From assembly GCA_965227945.1 (NCBI GenBank), contig CBDDGQ010000006.1, positions 310,001 to 374,000 of the forward strand: a stretch of DNA of 64,000 nt. Reading direction: 5' to 3'. Below are positions 8,061-16,345 of the stretch, piece after piece (the first letter of the stretch is position 1; every line of letters starts with the position of its first letter). The translations under genes were made by a program, and so were the position numbers. The notes under the pieces were generated by a model. It saw nothing but the letters and a program-made list of their open reading frames with translations. It searched no databases and was not told the origin of the DNA. The stretch comes from Azorhizobium sp965227945. Lineage in GTDB: Bacteria > Pseudomonadota > Alphaproteobacteria > Rhizobiales > Xanthobacteraceae.

Positions 8061-9305
8061 TCAGCCCACACCGCGCAAGGCACTGTCGCGCAGGACCGCG
8101 TCCCGCAAAGCCATGATCTGCTGGGGCTCGGTGGGAAAATCGGCGGCGATCCAGGCGGCCTTTGCCTGCGCCAGCGCCGCGCCCAGCGCCGGCCCCGCAG
8201 CCACGCCGCAGGCCATCAGGTCCGCCGCCGTTACCGGAAAGGGCGGCGCCACCCAATCCTGAATCACCGGAAGCAGCGGCCGTGGATCGCCGCCGTGCCG
8301 GGCACAGGCGATCAGCAGCCGGTCCCGCACCGCCACCGCCCCGTCCCCATAGAGCCGCGCCCGCAGCGCCGGCGCCGCCAGCCCCGGTTCAAGGCGTGGC
8401 GCCAGCGCCAGCAGGCGCGCCGCTTCCGCATTGGACAGGCGCAGCCGCGTGCGCAGGCGCACCGCATCTTCCGCCACCCGCACCGCCAGCCCCCCAAGCC
8501 GCCGCAGGGCGTCGGGCGGAAGGTCCAGCTCCGCCTCCAGCGCCGCCAGACGGGCAAAGCCGGGCAGATCCGGCACGCCCGCCAGAATGCGCCCCAGCAG
8601 CCCGGCCTCGCTCATGATCACCACGGTGGGCGCCGCGCCGGGCGCGGGCAGCAATTTCATCAGTTCCGCGCGTACCCGCTCGCGGGACAAAGCGTCCAGC
8701 CCGGCCCGCTGGCGCTCGGCGGCGGCCAAAGCGGCGCCATCCATGGGACCTGTCCCATAAGCAGCATGGAAGCGGAACAGCCGCAGGATGCGCAGATGAT
8801 CCTCGCGGATGCGGGTGTCCGGATCGCCGATGAAGCGCACCCGGCGCGCCCGCAGATCCGCCAAGCCGCCCACCGGATCGAACACCGTGCCGGCCGCGTC
8901 GGCATAAAGGGCGTTGAAGGTGAAGTCGCGCCGCGCCGCATCGCACCGCCAGTCGCGGCCGAAGCGCACCACCGCGTGGCGCCCGTCGGTCTCCACATCC
9001 TCGCGCAAGGTGGTGACCTCGAACGGCACGCCGCCGCTGATGACGGTGACCGTGCCATGGGCGATGCCGGTGGGCACGCTCTTCAGTCCCGCCGCGGCGG
9101 CCCGGCGCTCCACCTCGGGGGGCGTGGCGGTGGTGGCCAGATCCACTTCCCCGACCGGCAGCCCCATCATGGCATTGCGCACGGCGCCGCCGACCATGCG
9201 GGTCTCTTCGCCGTCGCCATTGAGCGCCGCCAGAACCGCCTGCAGCTCCGGCGCCGCCAGGAACGGGGCGCCGGCGAGGCTCGGCAGCGGCGCGCCATCG
9301 CTCAT
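8061..9305 (-). CDS. cca: CCA tRNA nucleotidyltransferase
   Basis: 414-residue class II enzyme that adds or repairs the 3' CCA of tRNAs. Visible in order: MVGGAVRNAMMG (nucleotide-binding loop), EVDLATTATP with the catalytic acidic pair, HGTVTV, CDAARRDFTFNALY, FDPVGGLADLRARRVRFIG and EDHLRILRLFRFHAAYG, followed by a helical C-terminal domain. It overlaps the DUF6111 gene by 4 bp (ATGA) and ends an operon. The stop codon lies within a short tandem repeat, see findings. Confidence 0.95.
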   Translation of the reverse strand: MSDGAPLPSLAGAPFLAAPELQAVLAALNGDGEETRMVGGAVRNAMMGLPVGEVDLATTATPPEVERRAAAAGLKSVPTGIAHGTVTVISGGVPFEVTTLREDVETDGRHAVVRFGRDWRCDAARRDFTFNALYADAAGTVFDPVGGLADLRARRVRFIGDPDTRIREDHLRILRLFRFHAAYGTGPMDGAALAAAERQRAGLDALSRERVRAELMKLLPAPGAAPTVVIMSEAGLLGRILAGVPDLPGFARLAALEAELDLPPDALRRLGGLAVRVAEDAVRLRTRLRLSNAEAARLLALAPRLEPGLAAPALRARLYGDGAVAVRDRLLIACARHGGDPRPLLPVIQDWVAPPFPVTAADLMACGVAAGPALGAALAQAKAAWIAADFPTEPQQIMALRDAVLRDSALRGVG

Positions 9306-9562
9306 TCGTAGTGGCCGGGTTGGAACACCCCGTCCTTCATCTGCGCCGGCACATAGACGCTGCCGGGCGGCGCGCTGCTCTCCATCTCAAACACATAGAG
9401 CCCGCCGGCCACGAGGAGCACCGCCAGCACCGAGCACGACAGCAGGGCGCGGGGCGACCAGTGCTCCGGCACGATGGAGCCGCGCAGGGCCAGCAGAATC
9501 AGCGCATAGGCCACGAAGGGGGAGAGGAAGAGCGCCATCTCCACCAGGATGGTGCGGATCAT
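9302..9562 (-). CDS. DUF6111 family membrane protein
   Basis: 86 residues with two hydrophobic helices (MALFLSPFVAYALILLAL and LLSCSVLAVLLVAGGLYVF) and a C-terminal tail with YVPAQMKDGVFQPGHYE. This corresponds to the DUF6111 proteins found between NUDIX and cca genes in Hyphomicrobiales. Translationally coupled at both ends: its ATG overlaps the NUDIX stop and its stop overlaps the cca start. Function unknown; position suggests a link to nucleotide or RNA metabolism, but this is only context. Confidence 0.82.
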   Translation of the reverse strand: MIRTILVEMALFLSPFVAYALILLALRGSIVPEHWSPRALLSCSVLAVLLVAGGLYVFEMESSAPPGSVYVPAQMKDGVFQPGHYE

Positions 9563-10260
9563 CAGGCATATACTCGCTCATAGAGGTTGCGCAGCAATCC
9601 GGCGGTGACCCCCCAGATGAAGCGCTCCTCATAGGGTATGGCATAGAAGCGGCGCATCACCCCGTCGCGTTCCCGCGATTGGCGCAGATGGTTGGCCGGG
9701 CTCATCAGGAAGGCCAGCGGCACCTCGAACGCCTCCTGCACCTCGGCGGGATTGAGGGTGAGGGCGAAATTGGGTGCCACCAGCCCCACCACCGGCACGA
9801 TCCAGAAATTGGTGCCCGACAGATAGCCGTCCAGGAAGCCGAGCGGTCGCACCAGATGGCTGGCCAGCCCCACCTCTTCGCGGGCCTCGCGCAGGGCCGC
9901 GGCCACATCGTCCGCGTCGCCCGGATCCACCCGCCCGCCGGGGAAGGCGATCTGGCCGGGATGGGCGGACAAAGTGGTGGCGCGCAAGGTCAGCAGCACG
10001 GTCGGCTCCGGCCGCGCCACCACCGCCACCAGCACCGCCGCATGGCGCGGGGCACCGGCGGGCATCGGGCGCGGATCGGACAAGGCGTGATCGCCATTCA
10101 CCGCGCCGTGGTCGCCCTGGACATAGGGCGCCGGGGGCACCGGGGAGAGCCGGGTGCGGGCGCGGGCCAGGAAGTCCTCCAGCGGCGAGCCCGCCGGCGC
10201 GGCGTGGTCAAAGGCGGCTTGCGGCATCACGGGCGGAACAGACCTCTCGGCGGATGGCAT
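9562..10260 (-). CDS. NUDIX hydrolase, probable CoA pyrophosphatase
   Basis: 232 residues. The NUDIX box is visible as GGRVDPGDADDVAAALREAREEVGL, a standard GX5EX7REUXEEXGU helix with a slightly longer spacer. It is preceded by HPGQIAFPG, the extension (LLTxRxxxLxxHxGQxxFPGG) that marks NudL-type CoA diphosphatases. Expected reaction: CoA to 3',5'-ADP and 4'-phosphopantetheine. It sits between the DUF1285 and DUF6111 genes with one-base overlaps, so the operon is tightly coupled. A second in-frame ATG 11 codons in is an alternative start. Confidence 0.88.
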   Translation of the reverse strand: MPSAERSVPPVMPQAAFDHAAPAGSPLEDFLARARTRLSPVPPAPYVQGDHGAVNGDHALSDPRPMPAGAPRHAAVLVAVVARPEPTVLLTLRATTLSAHPGQIAFPGGRVDPGDADDVAAALREAREEVGLASHLVRPLGFLDGYLSGTNFWIVPVVGLVAPNFALTLNPAEVQEAFEVPLAFLMSPANHLRQSRERDGVMRRFYAIPYEERFIWGVTAGLLRNLYERVYA

Positions 10261-10874
10261 CAGGTGGCGCGATCGAGCGCGTCGGCGGACATCATGGGAT
10301 AGAAGCTGCCCCCGGACGCCACGCCAAACATAAGCGTGCCGTTGCAGTTGCGCACCTCGCCGCGTTCCACCAGGTCCAGATAGGCCGCGCGGGTGAGCCG
10401 CGCCTCCAGGCCGAAGCGCACATGCACATAGGGCCGCAATTCGCCGGGCTCGGCGCCGGGGACAAAGCGCAGGTCATGGCCGGGGCCGGCGCGCACCAGA
10501 TCGTCCAGATTGGTCCGGAACACCAGGACCGGCCCGTCCTCGCCCGCCTCCACGGCGAACTCCACCGCCAGGAAGGGGGCGTCCTCCACGGTGATGCCGA
10601 TCTTTTCCACCGGCGTCTTCAGCACATAGCGTGCCCCCTCGCGGGTCAGCACGGAGGCGAACAGCCGCACCAAAGGCAGGCGGCCGATGGGCGTGCCGGC
10701 ATAGAACCAGGTGCCGTCGGCGGCGATGCGCATGTCCATGTCGCCGCAATCGGGCGGATCCCATTTGTCCACTGGCGCCGGCCCGCGCCCGCCCGCCGCC
10801 TGCACCGCCCCCATCAGCGAGTCCAGCCGGCCGGAGGGCGTCGGCGGGTCGGTGTCGGGGGGCGGATGATCCAT
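10260..10874 (-). CDS. DUF1285 family protein
   Basis: 204 residues, soluble. Characteristic DUF1285 segments are DMDMRIAADGTWFYAGTPI, a central LVRLFASVLTREG and VEKIGITVEDAPFLAVEF. Function unknown; the family is widespread in proteobacteria. First gene of the four-gene minus-strand operon ending in cca. The ATG at 10874 has GGAGGGAG about 6-8 nt upstream, which decides the start against a longer open frame reaching 10997. Divergent from the MoxR operon, sharing a ~240-bp intergenic region. Confidence 0.85.
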   Translation of the reverse strand: MDHPPPDTDPPTPSGRLDSLMGAVQAAGGRGPAPVDKWDPPDCGDMDMRIAADGTWFYAGTPIGRLPLVRLFASVLTREGARYVLKTPVEKIGITVEDAPFLAVEFAVEAGEDGPVLVFRTNLDDLVRAGPGHDLRFVPGAEPGELRPYVHVRFGLEARLTRAAYLDLVERGEVRNCNGTLMFGVASGGSFYPMMSADALDRAT

Positions 10875-11112
10875 GATGAACTCCCTCCTCGCGATGACGT
10901 GACGGGGGTCTCGCGCTGCGTCGCAAACGGATGGCTCGACGCGGCGCCAACATATCGTAAGCTGGTCGTTCCGGCAGGTGCCGCCGCGAGGGGACATCCC
11001 CGCGGATGCGCTTCCGGTTCCGGGCCCGGCCCGAACCGCCGTCTGTCACGGCGTCGGGCCTGTTATCGCCGTCTTTCGCGGCGAGGGTTGCGGCCAAGCG
11101 GAGACTTAAGGC

Positions 11113-12117
11113 ATGTCGGCACCGAGCGAGACCTTCGACCTGGACCAGATGATCGTCCGCAATGCGGAGGCCGCCGCCGCCAGCGTGCGCACGGCGCGCA
11201 CCGCCATCGCGGCGGTGATCTTCGGCCAAGAGACGGTGATCGACCAGGCGCTGATGACCATCCTGGCCGGCGGCCACGCGCTGCTGGTGGGCGTGCCGGG
11301 TCTGGCCAAGACCAAATTGGTGGAGACCATGGGCACCGTGCTGGGGCTCGACGCCCGCCGCGTGCAATTCACCCCTGACCTCATGCCCTCGGACATTCTC
11401 GGCTCGGAAGTGCTGGAGGAAAGCGCCGGCGGCAAGCGCGCCTTCCGCTTCATCCGCGGCCCGGTGTTCGCGCAATTGCTGATGGCCGACGAAATCAACC
11501 GCGCCTCGCCGCGCACCCAGTCGGCGCTGCTGCAGGCCATGCAGGAATATCACGTCACGGTCGCCGGCGAGCGCCACGATCTGCCCAAGCCCTTCCATGT
11601 GCTGGCGACCCAGAACCCGCTGGAGCAGGAAGGCACCTATCCGCTCCCCGAAGCCCAGCTCGACCGCTTTCTGATGGAAATCGACGTGGATTATCCCGAT
11701 CGCGACGCCGAGCGGAAGATCCTGTTCGACACCACGGGCGCGGAAGAGACCCGGCCCCGCGCCGCCATGAGCGTGGAGGACCTGATGGCCGCCCAGCGGC
11801 TGGTGCGCCGCCTGCCCGTGGGCGAATCGGTGGTGGAAGCCATCCTCACTTTGGTGCGCTCCGCCCGTCCCGGCACCGGCGATGGTGCCGAGCAGCGGCT
11901 GATCTCCTGGGGCCCCGGCCCGCGCGCCAGCCAGGCGCTCATGCTCGCCGTGCGCGCTCGCGCGCTGCTGGACGGGCGCTATGCGCCCTCCCTCGACGAT
12001 GTGGTGGCGCTGGCCGAGCCGGTGCTGAAGCACCGCATGGCCCTGTCCTTCGCCGCCCGCGCGGAAGGGGAAACCGTGCCGCGGGTGATCCGCCGCCTCG
12101 CCGCGAAGCTGGGCTGA
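11113..12117 (+). CDS. MoxR-family AAA+ ATPase
   Basis: 334-residue cytosolic ATPase of the MoxR/RavA clade, thought to act as a chaperone for assembly or activation of protein complexes with VWA partners. Walker A is GVPGLAKTK near residue 63, Walker B LLMADEINRASPRTQ, sensor 1 VLATQNPLEQEGTYPLPEAQLDRF in family context. It begins a plus-strand operon followed by DUF58, a BatA/DUF4159 protein and a VWA-like membrane protein, the standard partner set of this family. Confidence 0.94.
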   Translation: MSAPSETFDLDQMIVRNAEAAAASVRTARTAIAAVIFGQETVIDQALMTILAGGHALLVGVPGLAKTKLVETMGTVLGLDARRVQFTPDLMPSDILGSEVLEESAGGKRAFRFIRGPVFAQLLMADEINRASPRTQSALLQAMQEYHVTVAGERHDLPKPFHVLATQNPLEQEGTYPLPEAQLDRFLMEIDVDYPDRDAERKILFDTTGAEETRPRAAMSVEDLMAAQRLVRRLPVGESVVEAILTLVRSARPGTGDGAEQRLISWGPGPRASQALMLAVRARALLDGRYAPSLDDVVALAEPVLKHRMALSFAARAEGETVPRVIRRLAAKLG

Positions 12118-12125
12118 GGCGCCGC

Positions 12126-13112
12126 GTGGACGAACGCCAGCCAGCCTCCGCCTCTCTCCCGTCCGCCGGCGGCGCGCCGGAGATCCACCGGCTGTCCCAC
12201 GCCGCGGCCCAATTGGCGTCGGCCATGCCGCGGCTGGTGCTGGAGGCCCGGCGCATCGCCGCCTCGGTGCAGCACGGGGTCCACGGGCGGCGCCGCTCCG
12301 GCTCGGGCGAGAATTTCTGGCAATATCGCCGCTTCACCGATGGCGAGCCCGCCAACCGCGTGGACTGGCGCCGCTCCGCCCGCGACGACCATTTGTATGT
12401 GCGCGAGCGCGAATGGGAAGCCGCCCACACGGTGTGGATCTGGCCGGACCTGTCCGCCTCCATGGACTATGCCTCCGGCAAGCTGGCCCCCAAGCGCGAG
12501 CGCGCGCTGGTGGTGGCGTTCGCGCTGGCGGATCTCCTGGTGAAGGGCGGCGAGCGGGTGGGCATTCCCGATCTCATGCGCCCCACCGCCAGCCGCCGCA
12601 TCGTCGAGCGCATGGGCGAAGCGATCCTGCTCGCCCCCACCTGGCCCGCCAGCCTGCCGCCCGCCTTCCGCCCGTCGCCTTTGTCGGAAGTGGTGCTGCT
12701 GAGCGACTTCTGGAGCCCCACGGCGGAGGTGGCCGCGGCCATCGACCGGCTCGCCAGCGGCGGCGCCCATGGTCATGTGGTCCAAATCGTGGATCCGGCG
12801 GAAGAGAGTTTCCCCTTCACCGGCCGCATCGCCTTTCGCGAGCCGGAAAGCGGCCAGTCCCTGACCGTGGGCCGGGCCGAGGCCTGGCGCGCGGATTATG
12901 AGACCCGCGTCGCTTTGCATCGCGACGCCATCCGCGCCGCCGGGTCGCGCATGGGCTGGAGCTTCCAGGTCCACCGCACCGACCGGCCGGCCAGCGACCT
13001 GCTGCTGGCCTTGCACATGCGCATGGGGGTGGGCGGCATGGGCGCCGGGGGCGGGGCTGGCTCCATGGCACACGCCGGGCATGGGACACAGCCCGATGAG
13101 GTGCTGCCATGA
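12126..13112 (+). CDS. DUF58 domain protein
   Basis: 328 residues with a GTG start 8 bp after the moxR stop. The DUF58 signature is clear: RRFTDGEPANRVDWRRSARD followed by LYVREREWE and a strand VWIWPDLSASM that resembles a VWA MIDAS-like DxSxS. DUF58 proteins are the usual MoxR partners; biochemical role not settled. The C-terminus is Gly/Met-rich. The next gene follows only after a 310-bp spacer that contains an inverted repeat element. Confidence 0.9.
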   Translation: MDERQPASASLPSAGGAPEIHRLSHAAAQLASAMPRLVLEARRIAASVQHGVHGRRRSGSGENFWQYRRFTDGEPANRVDWRRSARDDHLYVREREWEAAHTVWIWPDLSASMDYASGKLAPKRERALVVAFALADLLVKGGERVGIPDLMRPTASRRIVERMGEAILLAPTWPASLPPAFRPSPLSEVVLLSDFWSPTAEVAAAIDRLASGGAHGHVVQIVDPAEESFPFTGRIAFREPESGQSLTVGRAEAWRADYETRVALHRDAIRAAGSRMGWSFQVHRTDRPASDLLLALHMRMGVGGMGAGGGAGSMAHAGHGTQPDEVLP

Positions 13113-13198
13113 GCCGGCGGCTTGGGACGCACCGACATGCGCTTTTGCGCGGGGTCGCGGGCCAAGGGGCAGGGACTGAACGCCTTCAACGGAAAGCG

Positions 13199-13327
13199 TT
13201 TCACCCCCCTCCCTGCCCTCCCCCGCAAGGGGGGAGGGTTTCCGCTAGGAAGCCGGGAAGCCACGCTCGAACCTGTGCGCGATACCCCCTCCCCCCTTGC
13301 GGGGGAGGGTTGGGGTGGGGGGTGAAA
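13199..13327. repeat. GC-rich long inverted repeat element
   Basis: Two ~40-bp arms, 13199-13238 and 13287-13327, are near-perfect reverse complements: the left begins TTTCACCCCCCTCCC and the right ends GGGGTGGGGGGTGAAA. Each arm itself contains a shorter palindrome around CCCGCAAGGG. The whole could fold into a long cruciform or RNA hairpin. It lies in the 310-bp gap (13113-13422) of the MoxR operon, which otherwise holds no gene. It looks like a dispersed intergenic palindromic repeat (REP/MITE type). Confidence 0.75.
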
Positions 13328-13422
13328 CGGCCGAGGCCGGGCACCGGCTCTGACCACCATAACTCCCTGAAGCCCCTCGCCGCACATCCGGTCCCCACCG
13401 GCCTGCGGAAGGACATCCGCGC

Positions 13423-16290
13423 ATGATGGGCCTGCCGCTGACCTTCGCCACGCCGCTGCTGCTGACCGCGCTGCTCGCCTTGCCGGCGCTGTGGTTCCTG
13501 CTGCGCGTGGTGCCGCCGCGCCCGCGCGAGATGTCGTTTCCGCCCACCCGCCTTTTGTTCGACATCAAGCCCAAGGAAGAGACCGCCGCCCGCACCCCCT
13601 GGTGGCTGACCCTGCTGCGCCTGCTGCTGGCCGCGCTGGTGATCCTCGCCGCCGCCGGCCCGATCTGGAACCCGCCCACCGCCGTGCCCAGCGCCGGCGG
13701 CCCGCTGGTGATGGTCATCGACCAGGGCTGGCCCGCCGCCGCCACCTGGGGCCAGCGGGTGGCCACCGCCTCCGGCCTCATCGACGAGGCCGGAGCCAAT
13801 GGCCGCGGCGTGGCGCTGATCCCCACCGGCGACGTGCCCAAGGACGCCACCTTGCTGCTGCCGGCCCAGGCCCGCGACAAGCTGCGCTCGCTCAGTCCGG
13901 TGCCGTGGGCGCCGGCCCGCAAGGAGGCCCTGGCGCTGGCCGGCAAATATCTCGCTGCCAATGCGGATGCGGGTCTGGTCTATGTGAGCGACGGCGTGGA
14001 TCTGGCCGCCGATCCGGATCTGGCCACCGATCTGGCGGCGCTGAAGGGCGCGCGCCCGGCGCTGGTGGTCTCCGGCGGCGTGGCGACGCCTTTGGCGCTG
14101 GCCGCCCCAGACAATGCCCCCGGCGCCCTTACCGTGAAGGTGCTGCGACCCGACGATGGCGGCGCCCGCACCGGCCGGGTGGAAGCCCGCGACCTGCGCG
14201 GCCTGGCGCTGGGCGAAGCGCCCTTCGCCTTCGCCCCCGGCGACCGCGAGACCGAGGCCAAGTTCGACTTGCCGGTGGACATCCGCAACGAGGTCTCCCG
14301 CCTGGAGATCATCGGCGAACGCTCCGCCGGGGCGGTGCAATTGCTGGACAAGCGCTGGCGGCGGCGCACCGTGGGCGTGGTCTCCGGTGCCTCCACCGAC
14401 ACCGGCCAGCCGCTGCTGGCCCCGACCTATTATCTGTCTCGCGCCCTTGGCCCCTTCGCCGATGTGCGGCTGGGCGATGGCGGCGCGCCCGCCGAGAATA
14501 TCAACCGCTTCCTGGAGCAGCGGGTGCCGGTGATCATGCTCACCGACGTGGGCACCGTGCCCCCCGCGACCCGCGCGCGGCTCGCCAAATTCGTCGAGGA
14601 CGGCGGCGTGCTGGTGCGCTTTGCCGGGCCGCGCCTGGCCAATGCGCAGGACGACCTGCTGCCCGTGCGCCTGCGCCGGGGCGGCCGCGTCCTGGGCGGC
14701 TCGCTGTCCTGGGAAACCCCGCAGGCGCTGGGCGCCTTGAGCCCGGACGGCCCGTTCCGCGATGTGAAGCTGCCCACCGACGTGAGCGTGACCCGCCAGG
14801 TGCTGGCGGAGCCCGACGGCACCCTTGGCGAGCGCACCTGGGCGGCGCTGAAGGACGGGACGCCACTGGTCACCGGCACCCATCGCGGCAAGGGCATGGT
14901 GGTGCTGTTCCACGTCACCGCCGACACCAGCTGGTCGAACCTGCCGCTTTCAGGCACATTCGTCGAGATGTTGCGCCGGGTCATCGCTCTCTCCGACACC
15001 GCCGCCCCCGACGAGGGACGCGCCGACGGCGCGACCGCACGGGCCGGCGCCCCGGCGCCAGCCGGGGCCAGCGCCGTGCCGGCCGGCCCCGCCGGCGCGG
15101 CCGCAGCCACGGTTGCCCCCACCCGCCTGCTGGACGGCTTCGGCGCCTTCCGGCCCGCCGGCCCCACCGCCCGGCCGCTGCCCGCCACCTTCGCCGGCCG
15201 CGCGAGCGCCGAGCACCCGCCCGGCTTCTACGGACCGCCCGACGCCTTGCTGGCGGTGAATACCCTGCTGCCGGACGATCGCCTGGTGCCGCTGGATCTC
15301 TCCGCGCTGGGCGGCACCACCGCCACGCCGCTGCGCGAAAGCGAGCCGCGCGATCTGCGCGGGCTCGTGCTCGTGGTGGGCATGGGCCTGCTGCTGCTGG
15401 ATGCCCTTGCCGTGCTGCTGCTGGCCGGCGGGCTCTCCCGCATCGGGCGGCGTCGCGCCACAGCCGCGGCCCTGTTCGCGGCGCTGGCGATCGGTGCCGT
15501 GCCGCTTTCCCCCGCCCCGGCGCGGGCGGATGCCGCCTCCGACTTCGCGGTGAAGGCCACCGCCCAGACGCGCCTCGCCTATGTCACCACCGGCAATGCG
15601 GAGGTGGATGATATCAGCCGCGCGGGCCTGGAGGGCCTCACCACGTTCCTGGCCCAGCGCACCGCCTTGCAGGCGGGCGAGCCCATGGGCGTGGACATCG
15701 CGCGCGACACTCTCTCCTTCTTCCCGTTGCTCTATTGGCCGATCCTGGCCAATGCGCCGGTGCCGCCGCCCGCCGTGCTGGCGCGCATCGATGCCTATAT
15801 GAAGCAGGGCGGAACCGTGGTGTTCGACACCCGCGACGCGCTGGAGACGCCGCAGGGCGCCGGCGCGCCGCTGTCGCCCGCCGCCGCCCGGCTGCGGGAG
15901 ATCCTCTCCGGCCTCGACATTCCCGAGCTGGAGCCGGTGCCGCGCGACCATGTGCTGACCAAGGCCTTCTACCTGCTCAAGGACTTTCCCGGCCGCTTCA
16001 CCGGCGGCACCACCTGGGTGGAGGCGCTGCCCGCCGCCCGCGACGGCGAGGACCGCCCCGCCCGGGCGGGCGACGGCGTCTCGCCGGTCATCATCACCGG
16101 CAATGATCTGGCGGGGGCCTGGGCGGTGGGCAAAGGCGGCGAGCCCCTGCTGCCGCTCACCCCCGGCGAGCCACGCCAGCGGGAGCTGGCGTTCCGCGCC
16201 GGAGCCAACATGACCATGTATGTGCTCACCGGAAACTATAAGGCCGACCAGGTGCACGTGCCGGCGCTGTTGGAGCGCCTCGGCCAATGA
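13423..16290 (+). CDS. BatA-type N-terminus / DUF4159 membrane protein
   Basis: 955 residues. The N-terminal ~90 residues carry two membrane helices (LLLTALLALPALWFLLRVV and LLLAALVILAAAGPIW) with the BatA-family PPTRLLFDIKPKEE between them. A long periplasmic or cytosolic middle part follows, then a helix LVLVVGMGLLLLDALAVLLL near residue 650, and from ~710 the DUF4159 domain (TRLAYVTTGNAEVDDISRAG, LLYWPILANAP, GGTVVFDTRDA), which has a GATase-like fold. Third gene of the MoxR operon; the set is thought to act in envelope stress or complex assembly. Precise role unknown. Confidence 0.9.
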   Translation: MMGLPLTFATPLLLTALLALPALWFLLRVVPPRPREMSFPPTRLLFDIKPKEETAARTPWWLTLLRLLLAALVILAAAGPIWNPPTAVPSAGGPLVMVIDQGWPAAATWGQRVATASGLIDEAGANGRGVALIPTGDVPKDATLLLPAQARDKLRSLSPVPWAPARKEALALAGKYLAANADAGLVYVSDGVDLAADPDLATDLAALKGARPALVVSGGVATPLALAAPDNAPGALTVKVLRPDDGGARTGRVEARDLRGLALGEAPFAFAPGDRETEAKFDLPVDIRNEVSRLEIIGERSAGAVQLLDKRWRRRTVGVVSGASTDTGQPLLAPTYYLSRALGPFADVRLGDGGAPAENINRFLEQRVPVIMLTDVGTVPPATRARLAKFVEDGGVLVRFAGPRLANAQDDLLPVRLRRGGRVLGGSLSWETPQALGALSPDGPFRDVKLPTDVSVTRQVLAEPDGTLGERTWAALKDGTPLVTGTHRGKGMVVLFHVTADTSWSNLPLSGTFVEMLRRVIALSDTAAPDEGRADGATARAGAPAPAGASAVPAGPAGAAAATVAPTRLLDGFGAFRPAGPTARPLPATFAGRASAEHPPGFYGPPDALLAVNTLLPDDRLVPLDLSALGGTTATPLRESEPRDLRGLVLVVGMGLLLLDALAVLLLAGGLSRIGRRRATAAALFAALAIGAVPLSPAPARADAASDFAVKATAQTRLAYVTTGNAEVDDISRAGLEGLTTFLAQRTALQAGEPMGVDIARDTLSFFPLLYWPILANAPVPPPAVLARIDAYMKQGGTVVFDTRDALETPQGAGAPLSPAAARLREILSGLDIPELEPVPRDHVLTKAFYLLKDFPGRFTGGTTWVEALPAARDGEDRPARAGDGVSPVIITGNDLAGAWAVGKGGEPLLPLTPGEPRQRELAFRAGANMTMYVLTGNYKADQVHVPALLERLGQ

Positions 16291-16345
16291 GCGCCCGCGC
16301 TTGCCTGTCCCCGCGCCGCGTCCCGACGCCCGCTGAAAGGCGCCC

